From Bradyrhizobium sp. DOA9 (GTDB lineage: Bacteria; Pseudomonadota; Alphaproteobacteria; Rhizobiales; Xanthobacteraceae): 64,000 bases of DNA. The translations under genes and the position numbers were made by a program. The stretch is from the NCBI RefSeq assembly GCF_000617845.2, contig NZ_DF820425.1:751690-815689 (forward strand). The letters run 5' to 3'. How positions within the stretch are numbered: the first letter of the stretch is position 1; every line of letters starts with the position of its first letter. This document shows, in pieces, positions 51,941-60,168 of the stretch. The notes beneath the pieces are model-generated. The model saw nothing but the letters and a program-made list of their open reading frames with translations. It searched no databases and had not been told where the DNA came from.

Positions 51941-52825
51941 CTACCTCATCCGCTTGTCACCGGCGACGAAGTCGATGAAGGTCCGCACCTTCGCGGAAAG
52001 GTATTTGCGGCTCGGATAGACCGCGAACAGCCGCCCCTCAAAGAAGACGTCGTCGGGCAGAACGTGAACGAGCCGGCCGGCGGCGATGTCGTCAGCCGTT
52101 AGCCATTTCGGCAGGAAGGCGAAGCCCATGCCCTCCAACGCGGCCATGTGCAGCAGTGTCTCGTTGCCGCTGCGCAGGACCGGGTTGAGCTTCACGGTGT
52201 CGACCGTGCCGTTCCTGTCGAGGGAGAAGCTCTCGCCTGGATAGAGCGCGTAGTGCAGCAACGCCTGGCCGGCGAGATCAGCGAACGTCGTCGGGTGTCC
52301 GGCGCGTTGGAGGAATACGGGGGCTGCAACCAACAAGAACGGGACCCTGGTGATGGGACGCGCGATCAACGCTTCGTCCGGCGCGGCCGTCGCACGAAGT
52401 GCGAGATCGAATCCCTCCTCGACAAGGTTGACCATCCGGCCACTGAGATCGACGTCCAGGCCCACCTCCGGATAACGGGCCTGATAGTCCGCCAGCACGC
52501 CCGCGAAGATCGCATTCGCCATCCACACCGGCGCGGTCAGCCGCAGGGTGCCGCGCGGCACGACGGTCGCCTTGCTGACGGCCGCTTCGACCTCGTCGAG
52601 CGAATCCAGCATCTGCCGCGCCTGCTCGAAATAGAGCGTGCCGCTCTCGCTCAGGCTGACGCGCCGGCTGGTCCGGTTGAGCAGCCGCGTGCCCAGCCGC
52701 TGCTCGAGCTGCATCACATGCTTGCTTGCCATGGCGGGCGAAATGCGCAGGCGCTGAGCCGCGGTCGCAAAGCTCTTCAGCTCCGCGACCAGGCAAAACA
52801 CCCGCATGCTGACCAGCGTATCCAT
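51941..52825 (-). CDS. LysR-family regulator of the redox operon
   Basis: The 294-residue product has a LysR helix-turn-helix at residues 4-42 (MRVFCLVAELKSFATAAQRLRISPAMASKHVMQLEQRLG) and an effector domain with GTLRLTAPVWMANAIFAGVLADYQARYPEVGLDV. The N terminus begins with the LTTR motif of the CrgA/DmlR-like group. It is divergent from the DoxX-DsrE-TlpA operon over about 100 bases that contain an inverted repeat suited to a LysR tetramer, so it probably regulates that operon. Confidence 0.92.
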   Translation of the reverse strand: MDTLVSMRVFCLVAELKSFATAAQRLRISPAMASKHVMQLEQRLGTRLLNRTSRRVSLSESGTLYFEQARQMLDSLDEVEAAVSKATVVPRGTLRLTAPVWMANAIFAGVLADYQARYPEVGLDVDLSGRMVNLVEEGFDLALRATAAPDEALIARPITRVPFLLVAAPVFLQRAGHPTTFADLAGQALLHYALYPGESFSLDRNGTVDTVKLNPVLRSGNETLLHMAALEGMGFAFLPKWLTADDIAAGRLVHVLPDDVFFEGRLFAVYPSRKYLSAKVRTFIDFVAGDKRMR

Positions 52826-52838
52826 GAGATCATCAACA

Positions 52839-52862
52839 TCCGGGAAAGGAACTGCTCCCGGA
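52839..52862. promoter_or_regulatory. Inverted repeat TCCGGGA-N10-TCCCGGA, candidate LysR operator
   Basis: TCCGGGA (52839-52845) and TCCCGGA (52856-52862) form a perfect 7-base inverted repeat with a 10-base spacer in the gap between the LysR gene and the DoxX operon. TATAAT follows at 52866-52871 and may be a rightward -10 box. Confidence 0.5.
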
Positions 52863-52928
52863 ACATATAATGATCAAAACGGGAGAAACTATCAAATGGT
52901 GGCAACCCTCACCGTTTGGAGAACCCCG

Positions 52929-53356
52929 ATGTCCGCCAGCACCTTCGAGACCCCCGCCCCCGGCCGCGCCCTTCGCATCGGCCTCTGGGCTGCGCAGGTC
53001 GCCCTCGCCTTCGTCTTCATCTCGGCAGGGTTCGTCAAGCTGACGACGCCGATTCCCCAACTGGCGGCGATGATGCCCTGGGCCGGCAGTATTCCGAGAC
53101 CTTCGTCCGCTCCATCGCGCTGGTCGATCTCGCCGGCGGCATTGGCATCCTGCTGCCGGCCCTGACGCGGATCCTACCACGCCTGACGGTGCTCGCCGCG
53201 CTCGGCTGCTCGGTGCTGCAGGTGATTGCGCTCGTCTTCCACCTCTCGCGCGGCGAGGCCGCGGTGACGCCGCTCAATGTCGTCCTGCTGGCGCTGAGCC
53301 TGTTCGTGCTGTGGGGGCGCAACAACAAGGCCCCGATCGCGCCGCGCCAGTTCTGA
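52929..53356 (+). pseudogene. DoxX-family membrane protein gene with a one-base frameshift
   Basis: ATG 52929 opens a DoxX-like frame (ALRIGLWAAQVALAFVFISAGFVKLTTPIPQLAAMMPWAG) that runs through GCC at 53082-53084. The homologous continuation (QYSETFVRSIALVDLAGGIGILLPAL, three further membrane helices, and a stop at 53354-53356) is in the other frame, starting at CAG 53087. Only two G bases lie between, so one base has been lost relative to the parent gene. Each half alone lacks part of the four-helix fold. Either the gene is inactivated or the base is a sequencing error. DoxX proteins are quinone- or thiol-linked membrane proteins. The downstream redox genes are intact. Confidence 0.85.
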
Positions 53357-53376
53357 CCGGCAGGAGCGCCGTCACC

Positions 53377-53838
53377 ATGATCCCCGCCAACGCATGGTCC
53401 CGCAGGGGCCTGCTCGCAGGCACGGCGATCCTCACGGCCGGCGGCGCAGCGGCGGCCAGGGAGGATCGCCTCGCCGACGGTGTCGTCATCCTGATCGACA
53501 GCAACGAGCCTTATGTCATGGGGCACGCGATCAGCTACTCGGCCAACCTCTCCAGGCATTTTGCCGACAGGGGCGCGAGGCTGCTGATCGAGGTGGTCGC
53601 CAACGGCAAGGGCATCGACGTCTTCCGCGCCGACAGGACCCCGCTGGTCGAGCCGCTCGCGACGCTGCGACAGTCGCTGCCCAATCTCAGCTACAGCATG
53701 TGCGCCTCGTCAAAGGTGATCGCCGAAGCCAAGGAGCAGATCACGATTCCACTGATCGCAGGCGCGAGCCTCGTCCCGTTCGGGATCGGACGCGTCGTCG
53801 ATCTGCAACTGAAAGGTTTTGCCTATATCCATGCGTAA
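53377..53838 (+). CDS. DsrE-family protein with a Tat-like export signal
   Basis: The 153-residue product has an N-terminal twin-arginine segment, SRRGLLAGTAILTAGGAAAA (residues 8-27), followed by a complete DsrE-like domain. Domain features are GVVILIDSNEP, YSANLSRHFADRGARLLIEVVANGKGIDVF, a conserved Cys109 in YSMCASS and IGRVVDLQLKGFAYIHA. Most DsrE proteins carry sulfur in the cytosol, so export to the periplasm is unusual. AGGAG precedes ATG 53377. It overlaps the TlpA-like gene by eight bases. Its place between DoxX and TlpA suggests periplasmic thiol or sulfane chemistry. Confidence 0.82.
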   Translation: MIPANAWSRRGLLAGTAILTAGGAAAAREDRLADGVVILIDSNEPYVMGHAISYSANLSRHFADRGARLLIEVVANGKGIDVFRADRTPLVEPLATLRQSLPNLSYSMCASSKVIAEAKEQITIPLIAGASLVPFGIGRVVDLQLKGFAYIHA

Positions 53839-54424
53839 AGCGACGCACGAAGGCGTTGCGCTGTCGCGGCGATCGATGCTGATGGCCGCGGCAGCCTCTC
53901 TTGCCGTTCCGCGCGTGGCCCGCGCGCAGGACGGCTGGCCGCCGGTGCTCGAGGCCGGCCGCAGCCAGTTCACGCTGGTGCGGCCGCGCGCGGTGATGCC
54001 CGAGCTCAGGCTTCAGGATTTGCACAGCCGGGATGCAATGGTGACAGCAAAGCCGGGCCGCATCACACTGGTGAACTTCTGGGCGACCTGGTGCGCTGCC
54101 TGCAAGCTCGATCTGCCGATGCTCGCAAGCCTTGCCGCCTCGCGGGCTGATAGGCTCGACATCATCGCCATCTGCACGGACACCAAAGACCTGCGCAAGA
54201 TCCGTGCATTTCTCGGCGGCCTCGCCGTGCAGAACCTCGCCTGCTATGCCGACAGCTACGGCGCCGCGGCCGAAGGATCGGCCGCGATGTTCCCGCTCGT
54301 CGGCATGCCCATCACCTATCTGGTCGGAACGAGCAGCCGCGTCGAAGGCTACATCATGGGCGCGCCCGACTGGCTGTCGCCGGCGGGCGCGCGGCTGCTG
54401 CAATTCTATCGCGAGCAGGGCTAG
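53831..54424 (+). CDS. TlpA-like thioredoxin-fold protein, probably Tat-exported
   Basis: The 197-residue product has a second twin-arginine signal, LSRRSMLMAAAASLAV (residues 11-26). A TlpA/ResA-type domain follows with the active site WATWCAACK (Cys88 and Cys91) and a cis-proline region GMPITYLVG. It should act as a periplasmic thiol-disulfide reductase. ATG 53831 is used, since the TTG at 53819 is the only earlier option. It is translationally coupled to the DsrE-like gene. Both exported redox proteins having Tat-like signals is consistent with a shared cofactor-free periplasmic task. Confidence 0.86.
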   Translation: MRKATHEGVALSRRSMLMAAAASLAVPRVARAQDGWPPVLEAGRSQFTLVRPRAVMPELRLQDLHSRDAMVTAKPGRITLVNFWATWCAACKLDLPMLASLAASRADRLDIIAICTDTKDLRKIRAFLGGLAVQNLACYADSYGAAAEGSAAMFPLVGMPITYLVGTSSRVEGYIMGAPDWLSPAGARLLQFYREQG

Positions 54425-54430
54425 CGATCG

Positions 54431-55573
54431 TCAATTCGGATGCCACCAGCGGCCGCCGATCACGACGCCTTCGGACGCGATCTTGCGGTCGCCGATCAGG
54501 TGCTCGCCGACGACGTCTTCGTAGTCGAACTGGCCCTGCTTCACCGAAATCAGGGTGGCGTCGCCGACGCTGCCGGGCTTGAGGCTGCCGAGCTCGGGAC
54601 GTCGCAGCGCCATCGCTGCGTTCACCGTCGATGCCGCGATCACATCCGGCAGCTCCATGCCCATGCACAGGAATTTCGACATGGTCGTGACCTGGTCGTA
54701 GGCCGGGCCGTCGATGCAGAGCTGATGGATGTCGGAGGAGATGGTGTCGGGATAGAAGCCGTTGGCGAGCATGGCGCGCGCGGTCTTGAACGCGAACGAG
54801 CCCTTGCCATGGCCGATATCGAACAGCACGCCGCGCTCGCGCGCCTCCAGCACCGCCTTCTTCACGGTGCCTTGCGCGGTCGCCGGCGTGTTGGGGAATG
54901 GGCGGAACGCATGTGTCAGCACGTCGCCGGGACGCAGCCGCGCCAGCACGTCCTCATAGCTCGGCGGCGGATGGTCGATATGGGCCATCAGCGGCATGCC
55001 GACCTGGTTCGCGACCTCGAGGGCGATGTCGAGTGGCACCGCGCCCGAGGTGCCCGAGGAATGCAGGCCGACGCGCACCTTGATGCCGACGATGAGATCG
55101 CGGTTGGCATCAGCCACCTCGGCCGCCTCGACCGGATTCATCAAGCGCAGCTCCTCGCTCTCGCCGACCATGATCCGATGCGAGAAGCCGAAGATGCCGG
55201 CATGCGAGACGTGCAGATAAGCGAGGATGCGGACCTGGCTCGGCTCGATCACATGCTTGCGGAAGCCGGCGAAATTGCCGGGTCCGGCGCTGCCGGTATC
55301 GACCGCCGTGGTGACGCCGGAGAGGCGGCAGAACTCCTCGGCATCGATGCCGAGCGAGGTGCCGCCCCAATAAACATGGGTGTGCAGATCGATCAGCCCC
55401 GGCGACACGATGAACTGCGAGACGTCGCGCACCTCGGTGCCCGGATCCCCCTTGAGGGCGCTGCCGATCGCGGCGACCTTGCCGCCGGCAAAGGCGACAT
55501 CGGTCACGGCATCGAGCTTCTGGGACGGGTCGATCACCCGCCCCCCGCGCAGGATCAGGTCGAAAGGCATCAT
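54431..55573 (-). CDS. Amidohydrolase/deacetylase-family metallohydrolase
   Basis: The 380-residue product is a dihydroorotase-like metal-dependent hydrolase. Metal ligands are visible in IDLHTHVYWGG (HxH), in GIKVRVG (the lysine usually carbamylated), in MAHIDHPP and DIGHGKGSF (histidines) and in ISSDIH (aspartate). An N-terminal beta-sandwich strand set (FDLILRGGRVIDP) and its C-terminal half (GDATLISVKQGQF) flank the barrel. The substrate is likely an N-acyl or cyclic amide. It is the last gene before the tRNA and convergent with the TlpA-like gene. Confidence 0.88.
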   Translation of the reverse strand: MMPFDLILRGGRVIDPSQKLDAVTDVAFAGGKVAAIGSALKGDPGTEVRDVSQFIVSPGLIDLHTHVYWGGTSLGIDAEEFCRLSGVTTAVDTGSAGPGNFAGFRKHVIEPSQVRILAYLHVSHAGIFGFSHRIMVGESEELRLMNPVEAAEVADANRDLIVGIKVRVGLHSSGTSGAVPLDIALEVANQVGMPLMAHIDHPPPSYEDVLARLRPGDVLTHAFRPFPNTPATAQGTVKKAVLEARERGVLFDIGHGKGSFAFKTARAMLANGFYPDTISSDIHQLCIDGPAYDQVTTMSKFLCMGMELPDVIAASTVNAAMALRRPELGSLKPGSVGDATLISVKQGQFDYEDVVGEHLIGDRKIASEGVVIGGRWWHPN

Positions 55574-55696
55574 GGTCTCCGGACAGGGAAGTGAGGCGCA
55601 GCCGATATGTCGGCGAGGCCGGGAAGGAAGTCTTTCGCTTCTAGCAATTCTTGCGCCGAAGGACCTGTCAAATGACAGCTATGGCCCATGACAAAA

Positions 55697-55773
<77 letters not shown>

Positions 55774-55877
55774 GCGGAACCCGCCGGCGAGGCGGGTTGC
55801 CTGGGGTCTACATATCAAAGGGAGCGCCGAATCGGAAGCCCTCGCCTCGATCAAGGCCGCCATCGGCTGGCGATCAG

Positions 55878-56834
55878 CTAGGCTCTGATATTGTTGTCCT
55901 TCACGACCTTGCCCCAAGTGGCGACCTGCTTGTCGAAGAAGGTCTTGAAGGCGGCACCGTCCTGGAGCAGCAGCGTCATGTGCTGGGTGTCCTTGAGCTG
56001 GGCGGCGGTCGCGGGCTCGCTCAGGATCTCCTTGGAGGCCGTCGCCATGGCGGCAACAACGTCGGCGGGCGTGCCCGTGGGCGCGAAGATGCCCCACCAG
56101 GCCAGCGTCTCGAAATCCTGAAAGCCGGCCTCGATCGCGGTCTGCGTATCAGGCAGGGCCGGCAGCCGCTCGCGGCCGAGCTGCAGGATCGGTCGCAGCA
56201 TGTTGGTGCCGAGCTGGGCGGCGACCAGCGCCGCCGATCCCGCGATGAGGTCGACATGGCCGCCGAGCACGTCGTTCATGGCCGGGCCGCCGCCGCGATA
56301 GGGCACATGCATGATCTCGACGCCGGCCCTGCTGCCGAGCACGGTCATTGCGAGATGGCCGAGCGTGCCGATGCCGACCGAGGCGTACTTCACCGCACCG
56401 GGGGTTGCCTTGCAGGCGGCGACCACGTCGGCAAAGCTCTTATAGGGGCGTCCGGCGCCGGCCGCGATCACGTAAGGCGCGGTGCCGATCAACAGCACCG
56501 GCATCAGCTCGCGCTCGACGTCGACCGGCGGCTTGTCGAGGATCGACGGGATCACCGCGTGGGAATCGAAGGTGACGAGGAAGGTCGATCCGTCGGCCGC
56601 GCTCTTGGCGACCTGCGCCGCGCCGAGCGCACCGGCCGCGCCCGATTTGTTCTCGACCACCACGATGCGACCAAGCTTGGTCTGCAGGTTCGCCTGCAGC
56701 AGCCGCGCCATGGCGTCGGTCGAGCCGCCCGGCGGGAACGGCACCACCAGCGTGATCTTGCCGGCCTGCGCCCTGGCCGGCGTCAATGCGAGAATAGCCG
56801 GCGCAGCCAGCAGCGCCCGTCGTGTGATCGTCAT
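55878..56834 (-). CDS. Bug/TctC-family periplasmic solute-binding protein
   Basis: The 318-residue product has a twin-arginine-like signal (ITRRALLAAPAILALTPARA) and the Bug fold: ITLVVPFPPGGSTDAMARLLQANLQ, VVENKSGAAGALGAAQVAKSAADG, KYASVGIGTLGHLA and VPYRGGGPAMNDVLGG. These proteins bind carboxylates for tripartite TctABC transporters or work as orphan receptors. No TctA or TctB is adjacent. Upstream on the same strand lie a cupin gene and, beyond an intervening protease gene, RraA, suggesting a catabolic set for an organic acid. Confidence 0.92.
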   Translation of the reverse strand: MTITRRALLAAPAILALTPARAQAGKITLVVPFPPGGSTDAMARLLQANLQTKLGRIVVVENKSGAAGALGAAQVAKSAADGSTFLVTFDSHAVIPSILDKPPVDVERELMPVLLIGTAPYVIAAGAGRPYKSFADVVAACKATPGAVKYASVGIGTLGHLAMTVLGSRAGVEIMHVPYRGGGPAMNDVLGGHVDLIAGSAALVAAQLGTNMLRPILQLGRERLPALPDTQTAIEAGFQDFETLAWWGIFAPTGTPADVVAAMATASKEILSEPATAAQLKDTQHMTLLLQDGAAFKTFFDKQVATWGKVVKDNNIRA

Positions 56835-56885
56835 CGTCCCCTCCCTTTGTTGTTGCGCCCGGCTTTTTGGCTCTGCGGCGCTCGC

Positions 56886-56930
56886 GCATGATCCGGAAAA
56901 GTGTGCAGCGGTTTTCCGAATAGATCATGC
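56886..56930. repeat. Palindromic extragenic repeat, family F
   Basis: GCATGATCCGGAAAAGTG...CGGTTTTCCGAATAGATCATGC folds into a 45-base hairpin between the cupin and TctC genes. It is another short repeat type of the kind common in Bradyrhizobium intergenic DNA. Confidence 0.8.
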
Positions 56931-56961
56931 TCAAGAAAATAGGCTAAAAGCGCAAGGCGCT

Positions 56962-57333
56962 TTAGGTCGTGCCGAAGCCTGACCCTGCTTTTCTGTATTC
57001 TGGCCGAGGCGGACTGAAGATGTCCAGCACCCGGGCCCCATCGGGGCCGGCGCGCATGGTGTGCGGCACGTTGCCCGGCGTGCGCCAGAAATCGCCCTTC
57101 TTCACCGCGATTTCCTCGTCGCCCTGGACGCGGATGGCGGAGCCGTCGAGCAGCACGCCCCATTGCTCCTCGGGATGATGATGCAGCGTGCCCTGCGCGT
57201 GCGGCGCCAGCGTCACCACCGACAGCATCGCCTGCTCGCCCGAGAAGATGCGCGTGGTCACGCCGGCGGCGAGCTCGCGGAACAGGCCATCGTCGGGATT
57301 GTCGATGTTGTGGAATTCGTCCTTCTGGCTCAC
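56962..57333 (-). CDS. Single-domain cupin protein
   Basis: The 123-residue product is a small cupin. Motif 1 is in LAPHAQGTLHHHPEEQWGVLLDGSAIRVQGDEE, which gives three histidines and a glutamate as metal ligands. Motif 2 is in GDFWRTPGNVPHTMRAG with the fourth histidine. Its activity is not known. GTG 57333 is the start because GGGGAGA lies seven bases upstream and an in-frame ATG is blocked by a stop. It is on the same strand as RraA and TctC. Confidence 0.85.
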   Translation of the reverse strand: MSQKDEFHNIDNPDDGLFRELAAGVTTRIFSGEQAMLSVVTLAPHAQGTLHHHPEEQWGVLLDGSAIRVQGDEEIAVKKGDFWRTPGNVPHTMRAGPDGARVLDIFSPPRPEYRKAGSGFGTT

Positions 57334-57355
57334 GTCATTCTCCCCTTCTGCTTTT

Positions 57356-58243
57356 TTATCTCGCTGCAGACTGACGCACGGCGGCCAAGAGGCGGTCCTT
57401 GAACTCGCCCCTCAAGGTTACAAACAAGCTCGACCATTTCCGGCTCTTGAACTCGCAGCCGCCTCGTGGACAATACTCCTGATCGTGATGGTCTCCGAAA
57501 ACGACGCCAAGCATGGTCATTCGACGGCCCCACTGACGAAAGAGGGCGCTCCCTGACGCCCCGAACTCGAACTCGCAGTTGGTTTCAAATGTCTGCCAGT
57601 CCCTCACGTCGCGGATTTGGCACTCCTGGATCGTCTTGTTGAATGGCCCATCCTTGTCCGTCTTTCCCGTGGCCTCGATATCATAACCGACAACCGCCAG
57701 AACTCGCTCCAGCTCCACCAGAGTTTCAGACTGCTCGTAGACTTCGTACGGCGTCACGTCTGCGGGAAACCTGAGTTTTGCGACGGCCCAATCGACGCTG
57801 CCCTGTCTCGGTGCAGCATCATCGCAAGTGCCCATCCACAGGGTCGCCGACAAGGGAATGATCCGCTTCTCTGCTCCCAAATAGTACTCGAATATGCACT
57901 TGTCGGGTGACGTATGCCGTTTGCAAGCATCCCGAAACGCGTGAGCCACCGTCGTGATCACATCGCGCGCCCCGGTGACTTGAGCGCTACTGGCGCCGCC
58001 AGGGCATCGCAAGACCCCACTTGCCGCGAAGCGCTTTCCGACCTCGCCTTGCGATAGCCCGTTTGCCTTTGCGTAAGTCTCTTCCGTCATCCGCCGTTCT
58101 GCACCCGCCAGAGCGACAGTCACCGTCGCCGACTTGGGCTGATCGCTAGTGACCTCGCGCATCTCCCACGATCCGACGTCGTTGTTCCCAGAGACCCACA
58201 GAAGCAGGAAGCTAGGCAGGACGATCGCGCAGTTCCTCAACAT
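57356..58243 (-). CDS. Predicted secreted trypsin-like serine protease
   Basis: The 295-residue product has a short signal-like N terminus (AIVLPSFLLLWVSG, residues 6-19) and a plausible chymotrypsin-fold catalytic triad. His101 lies in VITTVAHAFRDAC, Asp151 in SVDWAVAKLRF and Ser230 in FEFGASGSALFRQWG. Several cysteines around these blocks could form disulfides. I assign no named family. Hand counts over two 60-base lines give 57-58% GC, lower than neighbouring genes, which suggests recent acquisition. It lies between RraA and the cupin gene on their strand and has GAGGT as ribosome-binding site. It interrupts what otherwise looks like a catabolic gene run. Confidence 0.7.
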   Translation of the reverse strand: MLRNCAIVLPSFLLLWVSGNNDVGSWEMREVTSDQPKSATVTVALAGAERRMTEETYAKANGLSQGEVGKRFAASGVLRCPGGASSAQVTGARDVITTVAHAFRDACKRHTSPDKCIFEYYLGAEKRIIPLSATLWMGTCDDAAPRQGSVDWAVAKLRFPADVTPYEVYEQSETLVELERVLAVVGYDIEATGKTDKDGPFNKTIQECQIRDVRDWQTFETNCEFEFGASGSALFRQWGRRMTMLGVVFGDHHDQEYCPRGGCEFKSRKWSSLFVTLRGEFKDRLLAAVRQSAAR

Positions 58244-58349
58244 CTAAAGTGACCTCAGCAGCAAAGGTCGCAAATTCACTTTCGAAAATGGCAATGGCCG
58301 ATTCGACTTGCGATCAGCTCGGCCGCTGCCTTGACTTATAGCCGCCAGA

Positions 58350-58988
58350 TCAGGCCTTGCCGTAAGCGCCCTGGTAACGGCCCTCGCGGATCGCCTTCAG
58401 CGTCTCCTCCTCGCGCGCGACCTGGACGCGCACGGCTTCCAGCAGCGCGGCCGCGCCGGCAGCGGGAAACGACACCACGCCGTCCTCGTCCCCGACCACG
58501 ATATCGCCGGGTGCGATCACGCTGCCGCCGATCGTCACCGGCACGTTGATCTCGCCCGGACCGTTCTTGTAGGGCCCGCGATGGATCACCGCGCGGGCGT
58601 AGCAGGGAAAGTCGTCGGCCGCGAAGGCCGCGACGTCGCGGATCGCGCCATCGATCACATAGCCTTCGGCTTTGCGCCATTGCGCGATGTTCTTCATGAT
58701 CTCGCCGATCAGCGCGCGCGTCTCGTCGCCGCCGCCATCAACCACGATGACGTCGCCGGGCCCGACCAGATCGAGCGCGCGGTGGATCGCAAGATTGTCG
58801 CCCGGCCGGGTGCGCACGGTGAACGCCGTTCCCACCAGCTTGCCGCCGCGATGATACGGCCTCAGCCCGACTGCGCCGGGCAGCCGGGCGAGGTTGTCCG
58901 AGATCACCGAGGTCGGCGCGTCCCTGAAACCTTCAATGATATCAGCCGGCGGCTTCGGCACGCTGCTTGCTGCGATGGTGATCGTCAT
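58350..58988 (-). CDS. RraA-family aldolase-like protein (HMG/CHA aldolase fold)
   Basis: The 212-residue product has the RraA/HMG-aldolase fold. ALDLVGPGDVIVVDGGGDETRALIGEIM supplies the phosphate/metal loop, and GYVIDGAIRDVAAFAADDFPCYARAVIHRG carries the DGAIRD motif corresponding to the metal- and substrate-binding Arg/Asp of 4-hydroxy-4-methyl-2-oxoglutarate aldolase. INVPVTIGGSVIAPGDIVVGDEDGVVSFP follows. These enzymes split 2-oxo-hydroxy acids to pyruvate in aromatic ring-cleavage routes. Other family members only inhibit RNase E. The aldolase role is favoured by the arginine/aspartate pair. Confidence 0.87.
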   Translation of the reverse strand: MTITIAASSVPKPPADIIEGFRDAPTSVISDNLARLPGAVGLRPYHRGGKLVGTAFTVRTRPGDNLAIHRALDLVGPGDVIVVDGGGDETRALIGEIMKNIAQWRKAEGYVIDGAIRDVAAFAADDFPCYARAVIHRGPYKNGPGEINVPVTIGGSVIAPGDIVVGDEDGVVSFPAAGAAALLEAVRVQVAREEETLKAIREGRYQGAYGKA

Positions 58989-59268
58989 GTCAGTCCTTCC
59001 GTGTTTGTCTCATTCAGCATGTGTCCGCTCGAAAGCCCGATCCGGAAGGCCGCCATCTCGCCTTCTTGGCATCGCCCGCAGGCGCTCGCAGCACGAGTGT
59101 AACAGCCTGCAGGCGCGGCGCTGTGACTCCCGCGCCACGTCAAGCACAAAATGTCAGCATCCCAGCCCTGTTTTTCCCGGGTTCCATGGGTGACAAGCCG
59201 GCGATAAAGAGGCAAAAATCCGGCTCGACTCAGTTTGGGTTGCGTGTTGCAAGGAATGCTCTCTTAGA

Positions 59269-59892
59269 ATGTCGGCCGTAGTCACATCGCGTCGCGCGGC
59301 GCTGCTTCTCGTTCTCGCAGCAGGATTTTTCCTGCTGGCGCCGGGGCATGCCGAGGCGCAATGGTGGAAACGCGCACCCGTCGATTTCGAGGAATGTGCC
59401 GACGCCGCCGAGAAAGCCGCAACCAAGGCGGAGAAGACGGCGGCCCTTGCCGATTGCAACGCCAAGTTCGCCGGCCGCCGCAAGCCGGGCGGCGGATATT
59501 CCTATTACGATTTCCTCCAGGATCGCACCTTCGACATCGCCGGTCCCAACCCGACGCCGGAGGAGCAGAAGAAGATCGACGAAGCCTATACGGCCTATCT
59601 TGCCAGGCAACGCCGCAGCAACGAAGCGGCTCAAGCCACCGCGCGGCAGCAGCGCGAGCAGCAAGAGCTACAGGTGCAGCAGCTGCAGCAGGTCGCGCTG
59701 CGGACCGAAGTGGAGCGCGTGCCGGTCCCGGTCGAGCGCCCGAAGGTGCAGCAAGCCGCAGGCGCAAAGTCGAAGGCCGCCCCCTGCGCCAAGGGCTCGT
59801 TCTCCTGCGAATGGCCGCGTCTGTCGGAAAGCCTGAACGACCTGAAGAAGCTGTTCAATCCGGCGCCGAGCAAGCCCGCGAAGAAGGGCTGA
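59269..59892 (+). CDS. Exported protein with glutamine-rich coiled coil, unknown function
   Basis: The 207-residue product has a signal peptide (AALLLVLAAGFFLLAPGHAEAQ). It continues with a short domain with two cysteines (DFEECADAAEKAATKAEKTAALADCNAKFAG, residues about 39-69), then a glutamine/arginine-rich helical stretch (ATARQQREQQELQVQQLQQVA) that may form a coiled coil. A lysine-rich C terminus contains CAKGSFSC. I recognise no family. The protein is likely periplasmic. The 280-base gap before it (58989-59268) shows no other gene or clear hairpin. Confidence 0.65.
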   Translation: MSAVVTSRRAALLLVLAAGFFLLAPGHAEAQWWKRAPVDFEECADAAEKAATKAEKTAALADCNAKFAGRRKPGGGYSYYDFLQDRTFDIAGPNPTPEEQKKIDEAYTAYLARQRRSNEAAQATARQQREQQELQVQQLQQVALRTEVERVPVPVERPKVQQAAGAKSKAAPCAKGSFSCEWPRLSESLNDLKKLFNPAPSKPAKKG

Positions 59893-59935
59893 AGCGGCAG
59901 CCAAACACTCCGCTGTCGTCCCGGACAAGCGCGCC

Positions 59936-60151
59936 TCAGTTCGTGCGCTTCTTCTTGCCCTGCTTCGGTTTCGCCACCGGTGCCGGCGCTGGCTCGGTGA
60001 CTATCGGCGAACTGCCCAACTGAGATCGGCTCTCCTGCAATCGCCTGTCGTAACCGGGTGAGTTCATCACCGTCGGCGGCCTTGCATAGGCGAGCGTCGC
60101 CGAACTGCAGAGCGCGGCCAATGCGAGCCCGATCACAAGTCGGTGCTTCAT
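59936..60151 (-). CDS. Small exported basic protein
   Basis: The 71-residue product has a signal peptide (LVIGLALAALCSSATLAYA, cleavage near residue 23) and a proline-rich mature part of about 48 residues ending in KPKQGKKKRTN. No family is recognised. ATG 60151 directly precedes the signal peptide. The open frame further upstream overlaps the ketopantoate-reductase-like gene and is a shadow. The stop is 44 bases from the convergent exported protein gene. Confidence 0.55.
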   Translation of the reverse strand: MKHRLVIGLALAALCSSATLAYARPPTVMNSPGYDRRLQESRSQLGSSPIVTEPAPAPVAKPKQGKKKRTN

Positions 60152-60168
60152 CGTGGTCTCCAGTGCAC

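Noticed and set aside
52929..53356. DoxX gene as a programmed frameshift
   Set aside because: No slippery heptamer or downstream hairpin is visible at 53080-53090. A simple lost base explains the sequence better.
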